Positions 7,849-14,832 of a stretch of DNA of 21,845 nt are shown piece after piece. Position 1 is the first letter of the stretch. Each line of letters opens with the position of its first letter. Source of the DNA: JANYBV01 sp043763155 (lineage in GTDB: Bacteria > Pseudomonadota > Alphaproteobacteria > Rickettsiales > SXRF01). The notes beneath the pieces are model-generated. The model saw only the letters and a list, made by a program, of their open reading frames with translations. It was not told the DNA's origin and made no database searches. The DNA lies in assembly GCA_043763155.1 (NCBI GenBank), contig JAYULW010000116.1, positions 1 through 21,845 on the forward strand. The letters run 5' to 3'. Position numbers and translations under genes: made by a program.

Positions 7849-9184
7849 ATTTCGCAGTTTCGGTTGCAGGCGCGCTGTCTTCGGGCATATCGCCAGCGGG
7901 GTCCAGCAGGGTGGTTTCCGGGTCGGGAAGCTGCGGGTCAGTTGGCGTTTCCGAGGTGATGGGCGCGGGCACCGTTATGGGGGCCGGTATGCCGATCATG
8001 TTGGTAAAGATAGATGCAGCCAGCTCTTCAAAGGTTACGTCGCCAATATAGAAGGTGCCGTTCTTTTCGCGCTTGAGCGGGATTTCGAGGTTTTTGAGCG
8101 TGTCAACGGGCTGGCCGGTGACCTTCACCAGAATCTGGCTAAGCACAGCTTTGCTCTGGTCGCTGAGCATGGGGCTTGCGAACAGTGCGCTTACCTGCTC
8201 CAGATGCAGGGTGAGTGCGCCGCTTGGCAAGGGGTCTTCAGGCGAGCGGGCAAGGCTGCCGTCGGCAGAGACTTTGAAATCGGCGCAATCGAGCGAGGCT
8301 TTTTTGACGCTGACGGTGGTGGCCTCAGAGCCTGCCACAAAGCCCGCAAGCTTCATCAGCGGCTGGTCGCCGGTGTAGGAAATATCGGCGGCGATGTCGC
8401 AGGGCTTGGGGTTGGCTTCAGTTTTCACCGCGCTTACATTTAAGGTGTAGTTGCCTTCGAGCAGGCCTTTATCATCGGGTTTTTCGGTGAGGTTGCTTTG
8501 CAGCGAGCCGATGGTGAGGGGCTTGGTTTCGCCGGAGGTGACGGCGATGTCCTTAAACGCGTATTCGGCGTGGCGCTCGGAATGTTCCAGCGAGCTGGTG
8601 ATTTCCACGGTGGGGTTTTTGGCGTAGGTGATCACTACATTGCCGCCATCGGCAAGGTTGGTGGGGGTGATGGTGATGCTGCCGGGCAGTTTGAAGTTCT
8701 GCATCAGGGACTGGCTGTCGCCGCGGCGGGCTTCGAGCTGGCCGTATTTCAACGGCTCAGAGAAGCTGAGCGAGGCCACGTCCTGACCGTTTTTCTTGAT
8801 GGCGATGGGTGCGCCAAAAACATAATACATGCGCTTGGCCAGAACCTGGTCGGGCACTACGGCCATTTGCGGGGTGGAGAGCGCCCAAGTCACGGATTCC
8901 AGCAGGGTTTGTTTTTTCACCTCAAGGTTTACGTCATGCACCATGGCGAGGCGGTCGAAAAACCAGCCTTTCATCTCGATGGCGCCGTAGGTGAATTTGC
9001 CTTCTTTGCCGGATTTGGCGATGTCGGTGGCCACGTAATCGCTGAAATGCTTGAGCGATTCTTCGACACTGGTGGTTGTGACCGGGTCGCGGCCTACGGT
9101 GAGGATGACGCCGATGGAGACGGCGATGGTGGCGATACCAACCGCACGCATGCGCGGGGAGACTTTGGAAGACGAGAAGGTCAT
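7847..9184 (-). CDS. Unrecognised membrane-anchored periplasmic protein
   Basis: I do not recognise this 445-residue protein with certainty. It has one N-terminal hydrophobic segment (about 13-30) with basic residues before it, then a long predicted extracytoplasmic region rich in beta-prone alternating residues. A C-terminal tail (about 398-445) is rich in proline, threonine and acidic residues. There are only two cysteines, far apart. The layout, including a C-terminal stretch with SGALTLHLEQVSALF, loosely resembles alphaproteobacterial DUF2125 or DUF945-type envelope proteins; this is a weak impression. It precedes pepF by a few bases and so probably heads the pepF-GT-C-SGNH transcript. 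Its ATG at 9184 has a modest AAGGG sequence about 10 nt upstream. Envelope location is inferred; no catalytic motif is visible. Confidence 0.6.
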   Translation of the reverse strand: MTFSSSKVSPRMRAVGIATIAVSIGVILTVGRDPVTTTSVEESLKHFSDYVATDIAKSGKEGKFTYGAIEMKGWFFDRLAMVHDVNLEVKKQTLLESVTWALSTPQMAVVPDQVLAKRMYYVFGAPIAIKKNGQDVASLSFSEPLKYGQLEARRGDSQSLMQNFKLPGSITITPTNLADGGNVVITYAKNPTVEITSSLEHSERHAEYAFKDIAVTSGETKPLTIGSLQSNLTEKPDDKGLLEGNYTLNVSAVKTEANPKPCDIAADISYTGDQPLMKLAGFVAGSEATTVSVKKASLDCADFKVSADGSLARSPEDPLPSGALTLHLEQVSALFASPMLSDQSKAVLSQILVKVTGQPVDTLKNLEIPLKREKNGTFYIGDVTFEELAASIFTNMIGIPAPITVPAPITSETPTDPQLPDPETTLLDPAGDMPEDSAPATETAK

Positions 9185-9263
9185 GACGGGGGCCCTTTAA
9201 GCAAGCGGGTTGGAAGGATGCTTATCTTATCGGGTTTTTGCGTGGTTGCAAGGGCTTAGCAGC

Positions 9264-9602
9264 TTACTTTTTATCTACCATCATGTTGCGGGTGGCTGCG
9301 GGCAGTGCAACCTTCAGGCCGTCGAGCGCGTCGCTCATCATGATCTGGCAGCCGAGGCGCGAGGTGTGGGTCAGGCCAAAGGCGAGGTCCAGCATGTCTT
9401 CTTCGTCTTCGGTGGCGGGTTTCAACTTGGGGTACCATGCCGCGTCCACGATCACGTGGCAGGTGGAGCAGGCCAGCGAGCCTTCGCACGCGCCTTCAAG
9501 CGACACGCCGTGCTTGTGGGCCACTTCCAGCACCGAGATGCCGTTGGGCACTTCTACGGTGAGTTCGGTGCCATCGGCTTTCACAAAGGTCATTTTAGGC
9601 AT
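9264..9602 (-). CDS. fdx: ISC-type [2Fe-2S] ferredoxin
   Basis: This is an adrenodoxin-like ferredoxin of about 112 residues that gives electrons to cluster assembly on IscU. The cluster ligands are visible: Cys39, Cys45 and Cys48 in ACEGSLACSTCHV, and Cys85 in RLGCQI. This is the C-x5-C-x2-C plus distant Cys pattern of ISC ferredoxins. I use the ATG at 9602 (MPKMTF), which overlaps the end of hscA by 8 nt and has GGAG about 10 nt upstream. A longer reading from 9626 and a shorter one from 9593 are possible. It is last in the isc run, and 79 nt separate it from the next gene on the same strand. Confidence 0.94.
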   Translation of the reverse strand: MPKMTFVKADGTELTVEVPNGISVLEVAHKHGVSLEGACEGSLACSTCHVIVDAAWYPKLKPATEDEEDMLDLAFGLTHTSRLGCQIMMSDALDGLKVALPAATRNMMVDKK

Positions 9603-11463
9603 GTTTTTCGGTCTCCATATCATCAATATGCGCCCCTTTTAGCGCAGTCCCTATCGCCCTGTCCATCCTCTTTTCGGCAAAGGGCTGGGCAAGCCGGGAA
9701 AGTTCATGGGTTTCGGCGTCCATATAGTCGCGGTCATCCCCGGTTATGGCGTTTTTAACCACATTGATCTGGCGGTCAATGCGCGCGCGTTCCGGCGCTT
9801 CCAGCAGGTCGGCGTCGGCTTTCAGCGCGGAATGGATTTCCACGATGATGCGCTCGGCCTCCACGCGGGCTTCGACTAAAAGTCTTTCGCTGATGTCTTG
9901 CCGGGCGTTTTCCATGCTTTCCATCAGCATTTTTTCGATTTGCTCAATGGGCAGGCCGTAAGAGGGCTTCACATCCACGGACTGGCGGGTTCCGGTGGTT
10001 TTTTCCTCGGCGGTTACGGTCAGCATGCCGTCGGCGTCTACCGTGAAGGTGACGGCAATGCGGGCGATGCCTGCGGGTAGCGGCGGGATGCCCAGCAGCT
10101 CAAAATGCGCGAGGCCGCGGTTATGCTCGGCCAGCTCGCGCTCGCCCTGCACCACATGGATGCGCATGGCGTTCTGGCTGTCCTGAAATGTGGTGAATTC
10201 CTGCGACACGGAGACGGGAATGGGGGTGTTGCGGTAAATGAGTTTTTCGGTGAGGCCACCCATAGTTTCCAAGCCCAGCGAAAGCGGAATGACATCCAGC
10301 AATAAATTGTCGGAACCCTGCGTTAGCCCCCGCGCCTGAATGGCAGCGCCGATGGCCACCACCTCGTCGGGGTTTACGTCGGTGAGCGGTTCGCGGCCAA
10401 AGAAATCGCGCACCGTGTCGAGCACTGCGGGCACGCGGGTGGAGCCACCCACCATTACCACGCCGTTTACCTCAGAAAGGCTGAGCTTGGCGTCGCTGAT
10501 GGCTTGTTCGCAGACTTTGATGGTTTTGTTGAGGTAGGGCAGCACGAGTTCGTAGAAATCGTTGCGGCCTAAAATCACGCTTTTATTGCGGAAGCGGATG
10601 ATGGCTTGCGGCTCGAAAGTAAGGGTGTGCTTGGCTTCGCGGGCAAGGGCCACAAGGTTTCCGATGTCGCCGGGGGCCAGTATTTCGTCAATGATGCCGC
10701 ATTCCACCAGCACCCAGGCGGCGATGGCCTGATCGAAATCGTCGCCGCCCAGCATGGTGTCGCCTGCGGTGGAAAGTACTTGAAACACCCCCTGCTCCAG
10801 CTTCAGCAGCGAAATGTCGAACGTGCCGCCGCCGAGGTCGAAAATGGCGTATACGCCCTCGACGCCTTTATCCAGCCCGTAGGCAAGCGCTGCGGCGGTG
10901 GGTTCGTTGATGAGGCGCAGCACTTCGAGGCCTGCGAGTTTGGCGGCGTCCTTGGTTGCGGCGCGGGCGGCGTCGTCGAAATAGGCAGGCACGGTGATGA
11001 CGGCTTTGGTCACGTCTTTGCCCAGCGCTTTTTCAGCGTTTGCTTTCAGGTTTTTCAGGATTTCGGCAGAGACCTGCACGGGCGTTACTTCGCGGCCATT
11101 AGCGCGAAGAAGTGCCATGGTTTTTTCGCTGCCGGGGACAACGTCGTATAACGCATTGCCTGCGAGCTGGCCGGTTTCTTCGCCGCTCCTGCCCATCAGG
11201 CGTTTTACGGAGGCGATGGCCCCCTGCTCTCCCCGGTCGGCGCGCAGTTTGGCGGGGTAGCCCACCTCGATTGCGCCGTTTGCAGCGTAATATACCACGG
11301 AGGGAACCAGCGCATGGCCGTGGATGTTATGCACTACTTCGGCATTGTCTTCACCGGCAATGGCCACCAGCGAATGGGTGGTGCCAAGGTCAATGCCCAC
11401 CGCCAGCGAGTCCTGATGCGGCAGCGGCGTTTGGCCGGGTTCGTAAATATCGAGCAGGTTCAT
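9595..11463 (-). CDS. hscA: Hsp70-family Fe-S cluster chaperone HscA
   Basis: This specialised Hsp70 binds the LPPVK segment of IscU and uses ATP to help pass the nascent cluster to apo-proteins. The start at 11463 (MNLLDIYEPGQ, 622 residues) matches the usual HscA N-terminus and overlaps the hscB stop as ATGA. An extra 46 codons upstream look non-native. Visible hallmarks are the phosphate-binding AVGIDLGTTHS, then INEPTAAALAYGLDKG, the adenosine-site IFDLGGGTFDISLL, and VVMVGGSTRVP. These are followed by the substrate-binding beta domain and a helical lid. The order iscA-hscB-hscA-fdx is that of classical ISC operons, which separates this gene from general DnaK. Confidence 0.96.
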   Translation of the reverse strand: MNLLDIYEPGQTPLPHQDSLAVGIDLGTTHSLVAIAGEDNAEVVHNIHGHALVPSVVYYAANGAIEVGYPAKLRADRGEQGAIASVKRLMGRSGEETGQLAGNALYDVVPGSEKTMALLRANGREVTPVQVSAEILKNLKANAEKALGKDVTKAVITVPAYFDDAARAATKDAAKLAGLEVLRLINEPTAAALAYGLDKGVEGVYAIFDLGGGTFDISLLKLEQGVFQVLSTAGDTMLGGDDFDQAIAAWVLVECGIIDEILAPGDIGNLVALAREAKHTLTFEPQAIIRFRNKSVILGRNDFYELVLPYLNKTIKVCEQAISDAKLSLSEVNGVVMVGGSTRVPAVLDTVRDFFGREPLTDVNPDEVVAIGAAIQARGLTQGSDNLLLDVIPLSLGLETMGGLTEKLIYRNTPIPVSVSQEFTTFQDSQNAMRIHVVQGERELAEHNRGLAHFELLGIPPLPAGIARIAVTFTVDADGMLTVTAEEKTTGTRQSVDVKPSYGLPIEQIEKMLMESMENARQDISERLLVEARVEAERIIVEIHSALKADADLLEAPERARIDRQINVVKNAITGDDRDYMDAETHELSRLAQPFAEKRMDRAIGTALKGAHIDDMETEKHA

Positions 11464-11993
11464 GATGCGGCTTTGTCCATGCGTTTTATTTTCTGGCGGA
11501 CGGCTTCCTGCGACTTTTCCAGATAGCCGAGGCGCAGCGCGCTTTGCGCGAATCCCTGCCAGTCCTGCCCCCGATATAGTGAAGATAGGTCGCTTAGACA
11601 ATGCAAATGTGCCGCATTCAGCGCTTCTTGCTGGATTTTCAGGGTTTCTACGCTATTTGCCTCATCAATCGCTTCGCGCCATTCCAGCGTTTCCACCAGC
11701 AGGGCCTGTGAGGGCTTTACGCTGTCATTGTCGGTGCCTATAGTGATTTTTTGCATGGCAAGCAGCGTCTGGGCGCGGGTGAGCGGGCTTTTGAGCTTTT
11801 GGTAGGCCTGGTTTATATCCACCGATTTTTGCATGGCGGCCTGGCGCTCGGCGGGCGGTTTGCCGATGAAACGGTCGGGGTGGAACAGGCGCTGCTGCTG
11901 GAAATAGCTGGCTTCAAGCTTCTTGGTGTCTATATCGAAATCGGGTTCAATGCCGAGCAGGGAAAAAAGCATATCGGCAAGGGCGGGCAGCAC
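11460..11993 (-). CDS. hscB: J-domain co-chaperone HscB
   Basis: This J-protein brings IscU to HscA and stimulates its ATPase. The N-terminal J-domain has the HPD motif at about 38-40 (RLFHPDRF), and a C-terminal helical bundle (about 90-177) forms the IscU-binding part. The boundary given uses a GTG at 11993 that overlaps the iscA stop by 1 nt. An ATG at 11972 (MLFSLLGIEP) would give 170 residues and aligns better with the N-terminus of E. coli HscB. Neither has a clear Shine-Dalgarno sequence, so the choice is open. The end overlaps hscA by 4 nt. Confidence 0.93.
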   Translation of the reverse strand: MLPALADMLFSLLGIEPDFDIDTKKLEASYFQQQRLFHPDRFIGKPPAERQAAMQKSVDINQAYQKLKSPLTRAQTLLAMQKITIGTDNDSVKPSQALLVETLEWREAIDEANSVETLKIQQEALNAAHLHCLSDLSSLYRGQDWQGFAQSALRLGYLEKSQEAVRQKIKRMDKAAS

Positions 11994-12328
11994 TAGACGT
12001 GGAACGAGTCCCCGCAGCCACAGCGCCCTTTTTCATTGGGGTTGCGGAACAGGAAGCCACTTTTCAATTCTTCTTCAACGAAGTCCATTTCCGTGCCGAT
12101 CAAAAACATGACCGCCTTGGGGTCAATGAGGACGCGGATGCCGTCTTTTTCCACGACTTCATCAAACTTGCCGATCTCGTCGGCGTATTCGATGGTGTAG
12201 GAAAGGCCTGAGCAGCCGCGCGAGCGCACGCCCACCTTGATGCCGGCGCTGGGCTTGCCGCGCTTATCCAGCAGGTAGTTGATGCGGCCCATGGCGGCAT
12301 CAGATATGGAAATGATCGGGCTGGCCAT
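11993..12328 (-). CDS. iscA: A-type Fe-S carrier protein IscA
   Basis: This 111-residue HesB/IscA family protein is involved in storing or delivering Fe-S clusters, especially for [4Fe-4S] maturation. The three conserved cysteines are Cys39 (SRGCSGLSY) and Cys103 and Cys105 in the C-terminal GRCGCGDSF. Length and motif spacing are typical. It follows iscU by 4 nt and precedes hscB with a 1-nt overlap. Other A-type proteins (SufA, ErpA) share the fold; the locus is the main reason to call it IscA. Confidence 0.94.
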   Translation of the reverse strand: MASPIISISDAAMGRINYLLDKRGKPSAGIKVGVRSRGCSGLSYTIEYADEIGKFDEVVEKDGIRVLIDPKAVMFLIGTEMDFVEEELKSGFLFRNPNEKGRCGCGDSFHV

Positions 12329-12332
12329 GGTT

Positions 12333-12734
12333 TTAGGCTGCTTCTTCCTTGGCGGCGTGCTTGGCTTTGTAGTCTTCCACGGCGGCCTTGATTGCGTCTT
12401 CGGCCAGTACGGAGCAGTGGATTTTGACCGGCGGCAGCGACAGATGCTCGGCGATCTGGGTGTTTTTGATTTCTTTCGCTTCGTCCAGCGTTTTGCCCTT
12501 CACCCATTCGGTGACGAGCGAGGACGATGCGATGGCGCTGCCACAGCCGAAGGTTTTGAACTTCGCGTCTTCGATCACGCCCGTGGTGGGGTTCACCTTG
12601 ATTTGCAGTTTCATTACGTCGCCGCAGGCGGGCGCGCCCACAAGGCCGGTGCCTACGTCGGCATCGTCTTTCTGCATGCTGCCCACGTTGCGCGGGTTTT
12701 CGTAGTGGTCAACTAATTGTTCGCTGTAAGCCAT
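12333..12734 (-). CDS. iscU: Fe-S cluster scaffold protein IscU
   Basis: This 133-residue scaffold is where IscS-derived sulfur and iron form a transient cluster. Cys37, Cys64 and Cys107 are present with Asp39 (ACGDV), and the HscA-recognition motif LPPVK is at 100-104. The sequence around it (LPPVKIHCSVLAEDAI) closely follows that of E. coli IscU. AAGGA lies about 6 nt before the ATG. The preceding gene is the unrecognised 126-codon gene rather than iscS, which is unusual. The C-terminus has a short Ala/Lys/Glu-rich extension. Confidence 0.97.
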   Translation of the reverse strand: MAYSEQLVDHYENPRNVGSMQKDDADVGTGLVGAPACGDVMKLQIKVNPTTGVIEDAKFKTFGCGSAIASSSLVTEWVKGKTLDEAKEIKNTQIAEHLSLPPVKIHCSVLAEDAIKAAVEDYKAKHAAKEEAA

Positions 12735-12743
12735 GTCGGTTCC

Positions 12744-13124
12744 TTATCGAATGAATGGTTGGTCAGGCGGCGTTTCGTGGGGGCCGCCCTGGGGAGGTTC
12801 CTGGTCTTTTTTGCGTTGTGCGCGCAATTCGTTCAAATGGTCCTTGTAGTCGCGGGCGCGCATTTCCACCTGCGTGGTGAGCGAGCGCAGGAAGGTGCGG
12901 TCGTCGTCGTAGCAGCGGTCGTCTATGCCGCGGCCCGACAATTCCTCGTAGGCTTCGGAAACGAGCTTGCGGGTGAGCGCGGGAAGCGTCGCCGGGTTGT
13001 GCACGTTGCTGCACACCTGCACGAGGCCTTCGAGCACAGACATTGTCTGCTCAGTGAGCTTTGCGGGGTTGCAGCGCTCCTTGATGCCCATGACGTGCAG
13101 CTTATCGTTGTATGCGTCGGTCAT
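12744..13124 (-). CDS. Unrecognised small gene between iscS and iscU (126 codons)
   Basis: I do not recognise this protein. It is predicted to be mostly helical (about 20-105) with three cysteines (18, 38, 71) and an acidic patch, DDRCYDDD, at about 68-75. A charged segment follows (RAQRKKDQ), then a proline-rich C-terminal tail. There is no signal peptide or membrane segment, so it should be cytoplasmic. Its ATG overlaps the stop of the preceding 105-codon gene by 1 nt and it ends 9 nt before iscU, so it is co-expressed with the cluster assembly machinery. The cysteines do not form a known Fe-S motif. A helper role in ISC is plausible only from context. Confidence 0.75.
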   Translation of the reverse strand: MTDAYNDKLHVMGIKERCNPAKLTEQTMSVLEGLVQVCSNVHNPATLPALTRKLVSEAYEELSGRGIDDRCYDDDRTFLRSLTTQVEMRARDYKDHLNELRAQRKKDQEPPQGGPHETPPDQPFIR

Positions 13125-13441
13125 TATTCGCCCAGTTTCCAGCCTGTGTCGGGGGTGGCGGCAAGGCGCGCGCTTACGCTTGCCTTGATGGCTTCTTTGA
13201 ATTCGGCTTTGTTTTCGGGCGTGAAGTCGGTGCCGTTTGCAATCGTTTCGCGGGCGATGCCGGTGATTGCGAAATCAATCATGTCGTTGCATTTATGCAT
13301 GCGGTTCATGCCGCGCTCGCCGCCGAGCTGGCGCGAAATAGATACCTGCAATTCGCCGCGCTCTTCGGCGGTAAGCAAGCCCATCAGCCGCGCACCGCGC
13401 TCTACGGGTTTTTCTTCGGCTTTGCCGTTTACTGCCACCAT
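13124..13441 (-). CDS. Unrecognised small gene directly after iscS (105 codons)
   Basis: I do not recognise this protein. I start at the ATG at 13441 (MVAVNGKAEE), which has GGGAG about 7 nt upstream and lies 10 nt after the iscS stop; an upstream in-frame ATG at 13486 lies inside iscS. The product is small and soluble, with a helical middle and C-terminus and a single cysteine (Cys51) in RMHKCNDMIDFAI. It overlaps the 126-codon gene by 1 nt (TAATG), indicating translational coupling. Position inside the isc operon suggests a role tied to IscS or IscU, but no motif supports a specific function. Confidence 0.75.
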   Translation of the reverse strand: MVAVNGKAEEKPVERGARLMGLLTAEERGELQVSISRQLGGERGMNRMHKCNDMIDFAITGIARETIANGTDFTPENKAEFKEAIKASVSARLAATPDTGWKLGE

Positions 13442-13451
13442 CTTATGCTCC

Positions 13452-14684
13452 CTAGTGCGCCGCCCATTCGATTTTGGAAATATCAATGCCTTCTTGCACC
13501 ATTTCCCATAGCGGGCTCATTTCGCGCAGTTTGTTGATGCTGTTTTTGATGGTGGTGATGGCGTAGTCCACCTCTTCTTCGGTGGTGAAACGCCCCACGC
13601 CGAAGCGGATGGAGGTGTGGGCCAGTTCTTCGGACACACCGAGGCTGCGCAAGACATATGAGGGTTCGAGCGAGGCGCTGGTGCAGGCAGAACCAGAGGA
13701 TACGGCGAGGTCTTTGATGGCCATGATCATGGATTCGCCTTCGACGTAGGCGAAGCTCAGGTTTACGTTTCCGGGCCAGCGTTGTTCGCGGTCGCCGTTG
13801 ATATGCACATCGGGGATGCCGTCGAGCAGCTCGGTCATGAATTTGTTATACAACTTGCGGGCGTGGGCTTCGTCCTTGGCCATTTCGGCTTTGGCGATGG
13901 CGGCTGCTTCACCGAGGCCTACCACCAGCGGGGTGGGCAGTGTGCCGGAGCGGAAACCGCGTTCCTGGCCACCGCCGGAAATCAAAGGCTCCAGACGCAC
14001 GCGGGGACGGCGGCGAACATAGAGTGCGCCAATGCCTTTGGGGCCGTAAATTTTGTGGCCGGAGATGCTCATGAGGTCAATGTTCATGGCTTCCACATCC
14101 AGCGGAATTTTGCCGAAGCCCTGCGCTGCATCCACATGGAAGAAGGTGCCATTTTCGCGGCAAAGCTTGCCAATTTCGGCCAGCGGCTGGATGACGCCGA
14201 TTTCGTTGTTTACGGCCATGACCGACACTAAAAGCGTGGTGGGGCGCATGGCGGCTTTGAGTTCATCGAGGTTTACGAGGCCGTTTTTCTGCACCGGCAG
14301 GTAGGTGATTTCGAAGCCTTCCTGCTCAAGATGGCGGCAGGAATCGAGTACGCATTTATGCTCGGTGACGGGGGTGATGATGTGGTTGCGCTTGTCTTTG
14401 TAAAAACGCGCCACGCCCTTGATTGCGATGTTGTTGCTCTCGGTTGCGCCGGAGGTGAACACGATTTCTTTTTCGGTGGCGCCGATGAGGGCCGCAACCT
14501 GTTCGCGGGCGATGTCGCAGGCGGCTTCGGTTTCCCAGCCGTAGGCGTGGCTGCGCGAATGCGGGTTGCCGAATTTTTCGGTGAAATAGGGCAGCATCTT
14601 GGCGAGTACGCGCGGGTCCATCGGTGTGGTCGCCTGATAGTCGAGATAGATGGGGAATTTCATATTGCTGTTCGCTGCGGTCAT
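13452..14684 (-). CDS. iscS: Cysteine desulfurase IscS
   Basis: This PLP enzyme turns cysteine into alanine and hands the sulfur to IscU and other acceptors. The PLP-binding lysine is in SGHKIYGPKG (Lys211 counting from the ATG at 14684). The mobile-loop active cysteine is in SSGSACTSASLEPS (Cys334). The C-terminus ends in an IscU-docking-like EGIDISKIEW. Three starts are possible: TTG at 14699, ATG at 14684 (used here, 410 residues) and ATG at 14663. The last gives about 403 residues beginning MKFPIYLDY, which matches the E. coli IscS N-terminus best. None has a strong Shine-Dalgarno sequence. Upstream lies its own promoter with an IscR-like operator. Confidence 0.96.
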   Translation of the reverse strand: MTAANSNMKFPIYLDYQATTPMDPRVLAKMLPYFTEKFGNPHSRSHAYGWETEAACDIAREQVAALIGATEKEIVFTSGATESNNIAIKGVARFYKDKRNHIITPVTEHKCVLDSCRHLEQEGFEITYLPVQKNGLVNLDELKAAMRPTTLLVSVMAVNNEIGVIQPLAEIGKLCRENGTFFHVDAAQGFGKIPLDVEAMNIDLMSISGHKIYGPKGIGALYVRRRPRVRLEPLISGGGQERGFRSGTLPTPLVVGLGEAAAIAKAEMAKDEAHARKLYNKFMTELLDGIPDVHINGDREQRWPGNVNLSFAYVEGESMIMAIKDLAVSSGSACTSASLEPSYVLRSLGVSEELAHTSIRFGVGRFTTEEEVDYAITTIKNSINKLREMSPLWEMVQEGIDISKIEWAAH

Positions 14685-14742
14685 CTTTTGTTTCTTCAAT
14701 ACCTTATCAAAATTTTACCACTGGGCTTTATGGCAGGCAACC

Positions 14743-14771
14743 ATGGTAATATACCCGACTTCTGGGGTCAA
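14743..14771 (-). promoter_or_regulatory. Probable sigma70 promoter of the iscS operon
   Basis: On the minus strand TTGACC (14766-14771) is followed after 17 bases by TACCAT (14743-14748), a 5/6 and 4/6 fit to the consensus hexamers. It would start transcription about 50 nt before the iscS ATG. TATATT at 14748-14753 is a better -10 match but lacks a well-placed -35. The promoter overlaps the IscR-like site, as in the E. coli iscR promoter. Confidence 0.55.
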
Positions 14772-14775
14772 CTAT
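14751..14775. promoter_or_regulatory. Type-1 IscR (Rrf2) operator
   Basis: On the plus strand the 25-bp site reads ATACCCGAC, seven bases, then GTCAACTAT. The two 9-bp half-sites fit the E. coli type-1 IscR consensus, ATASYYGAC at the left and GTCRRSTAT at the right, with exactly the right spacing; only the central bases deviate. It covers the -35 and spacer of the iscS promoter. An iscR gene lies in the transcription unit just upstream. The natural reading is repression of the isc operon by [2Fe-2S]-IscR. Confidence 0.75.
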
Positions 14776-14832
14776 TCAAAATCGCGGCCACACTAGCCTT
14801 TTTCCCTTAGCAGTTCAATGGGTTTTCGTGGT

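Noticed and set aside
5975..8443. An 822-codon open frame on the plus strand
   Set aside because: It lies antisense to pepF and the unknown membrane protein, which have clear family motifs or good context. Its translation is biased (Gly/Val/His/Phe-rich) as expected for a GC-rich shadow frame, and no family motif is visible.
9185..9263. Promoter or terminator between fdx and the unknown membrane protein
   Set aside because: TTGCAA, 16 bases, TAAGAT can be read on the minus strand, but both hexamers are mediocre and no stem with a T-run is present. The isc transcript may run on into the next genes, so I do not annotate either.
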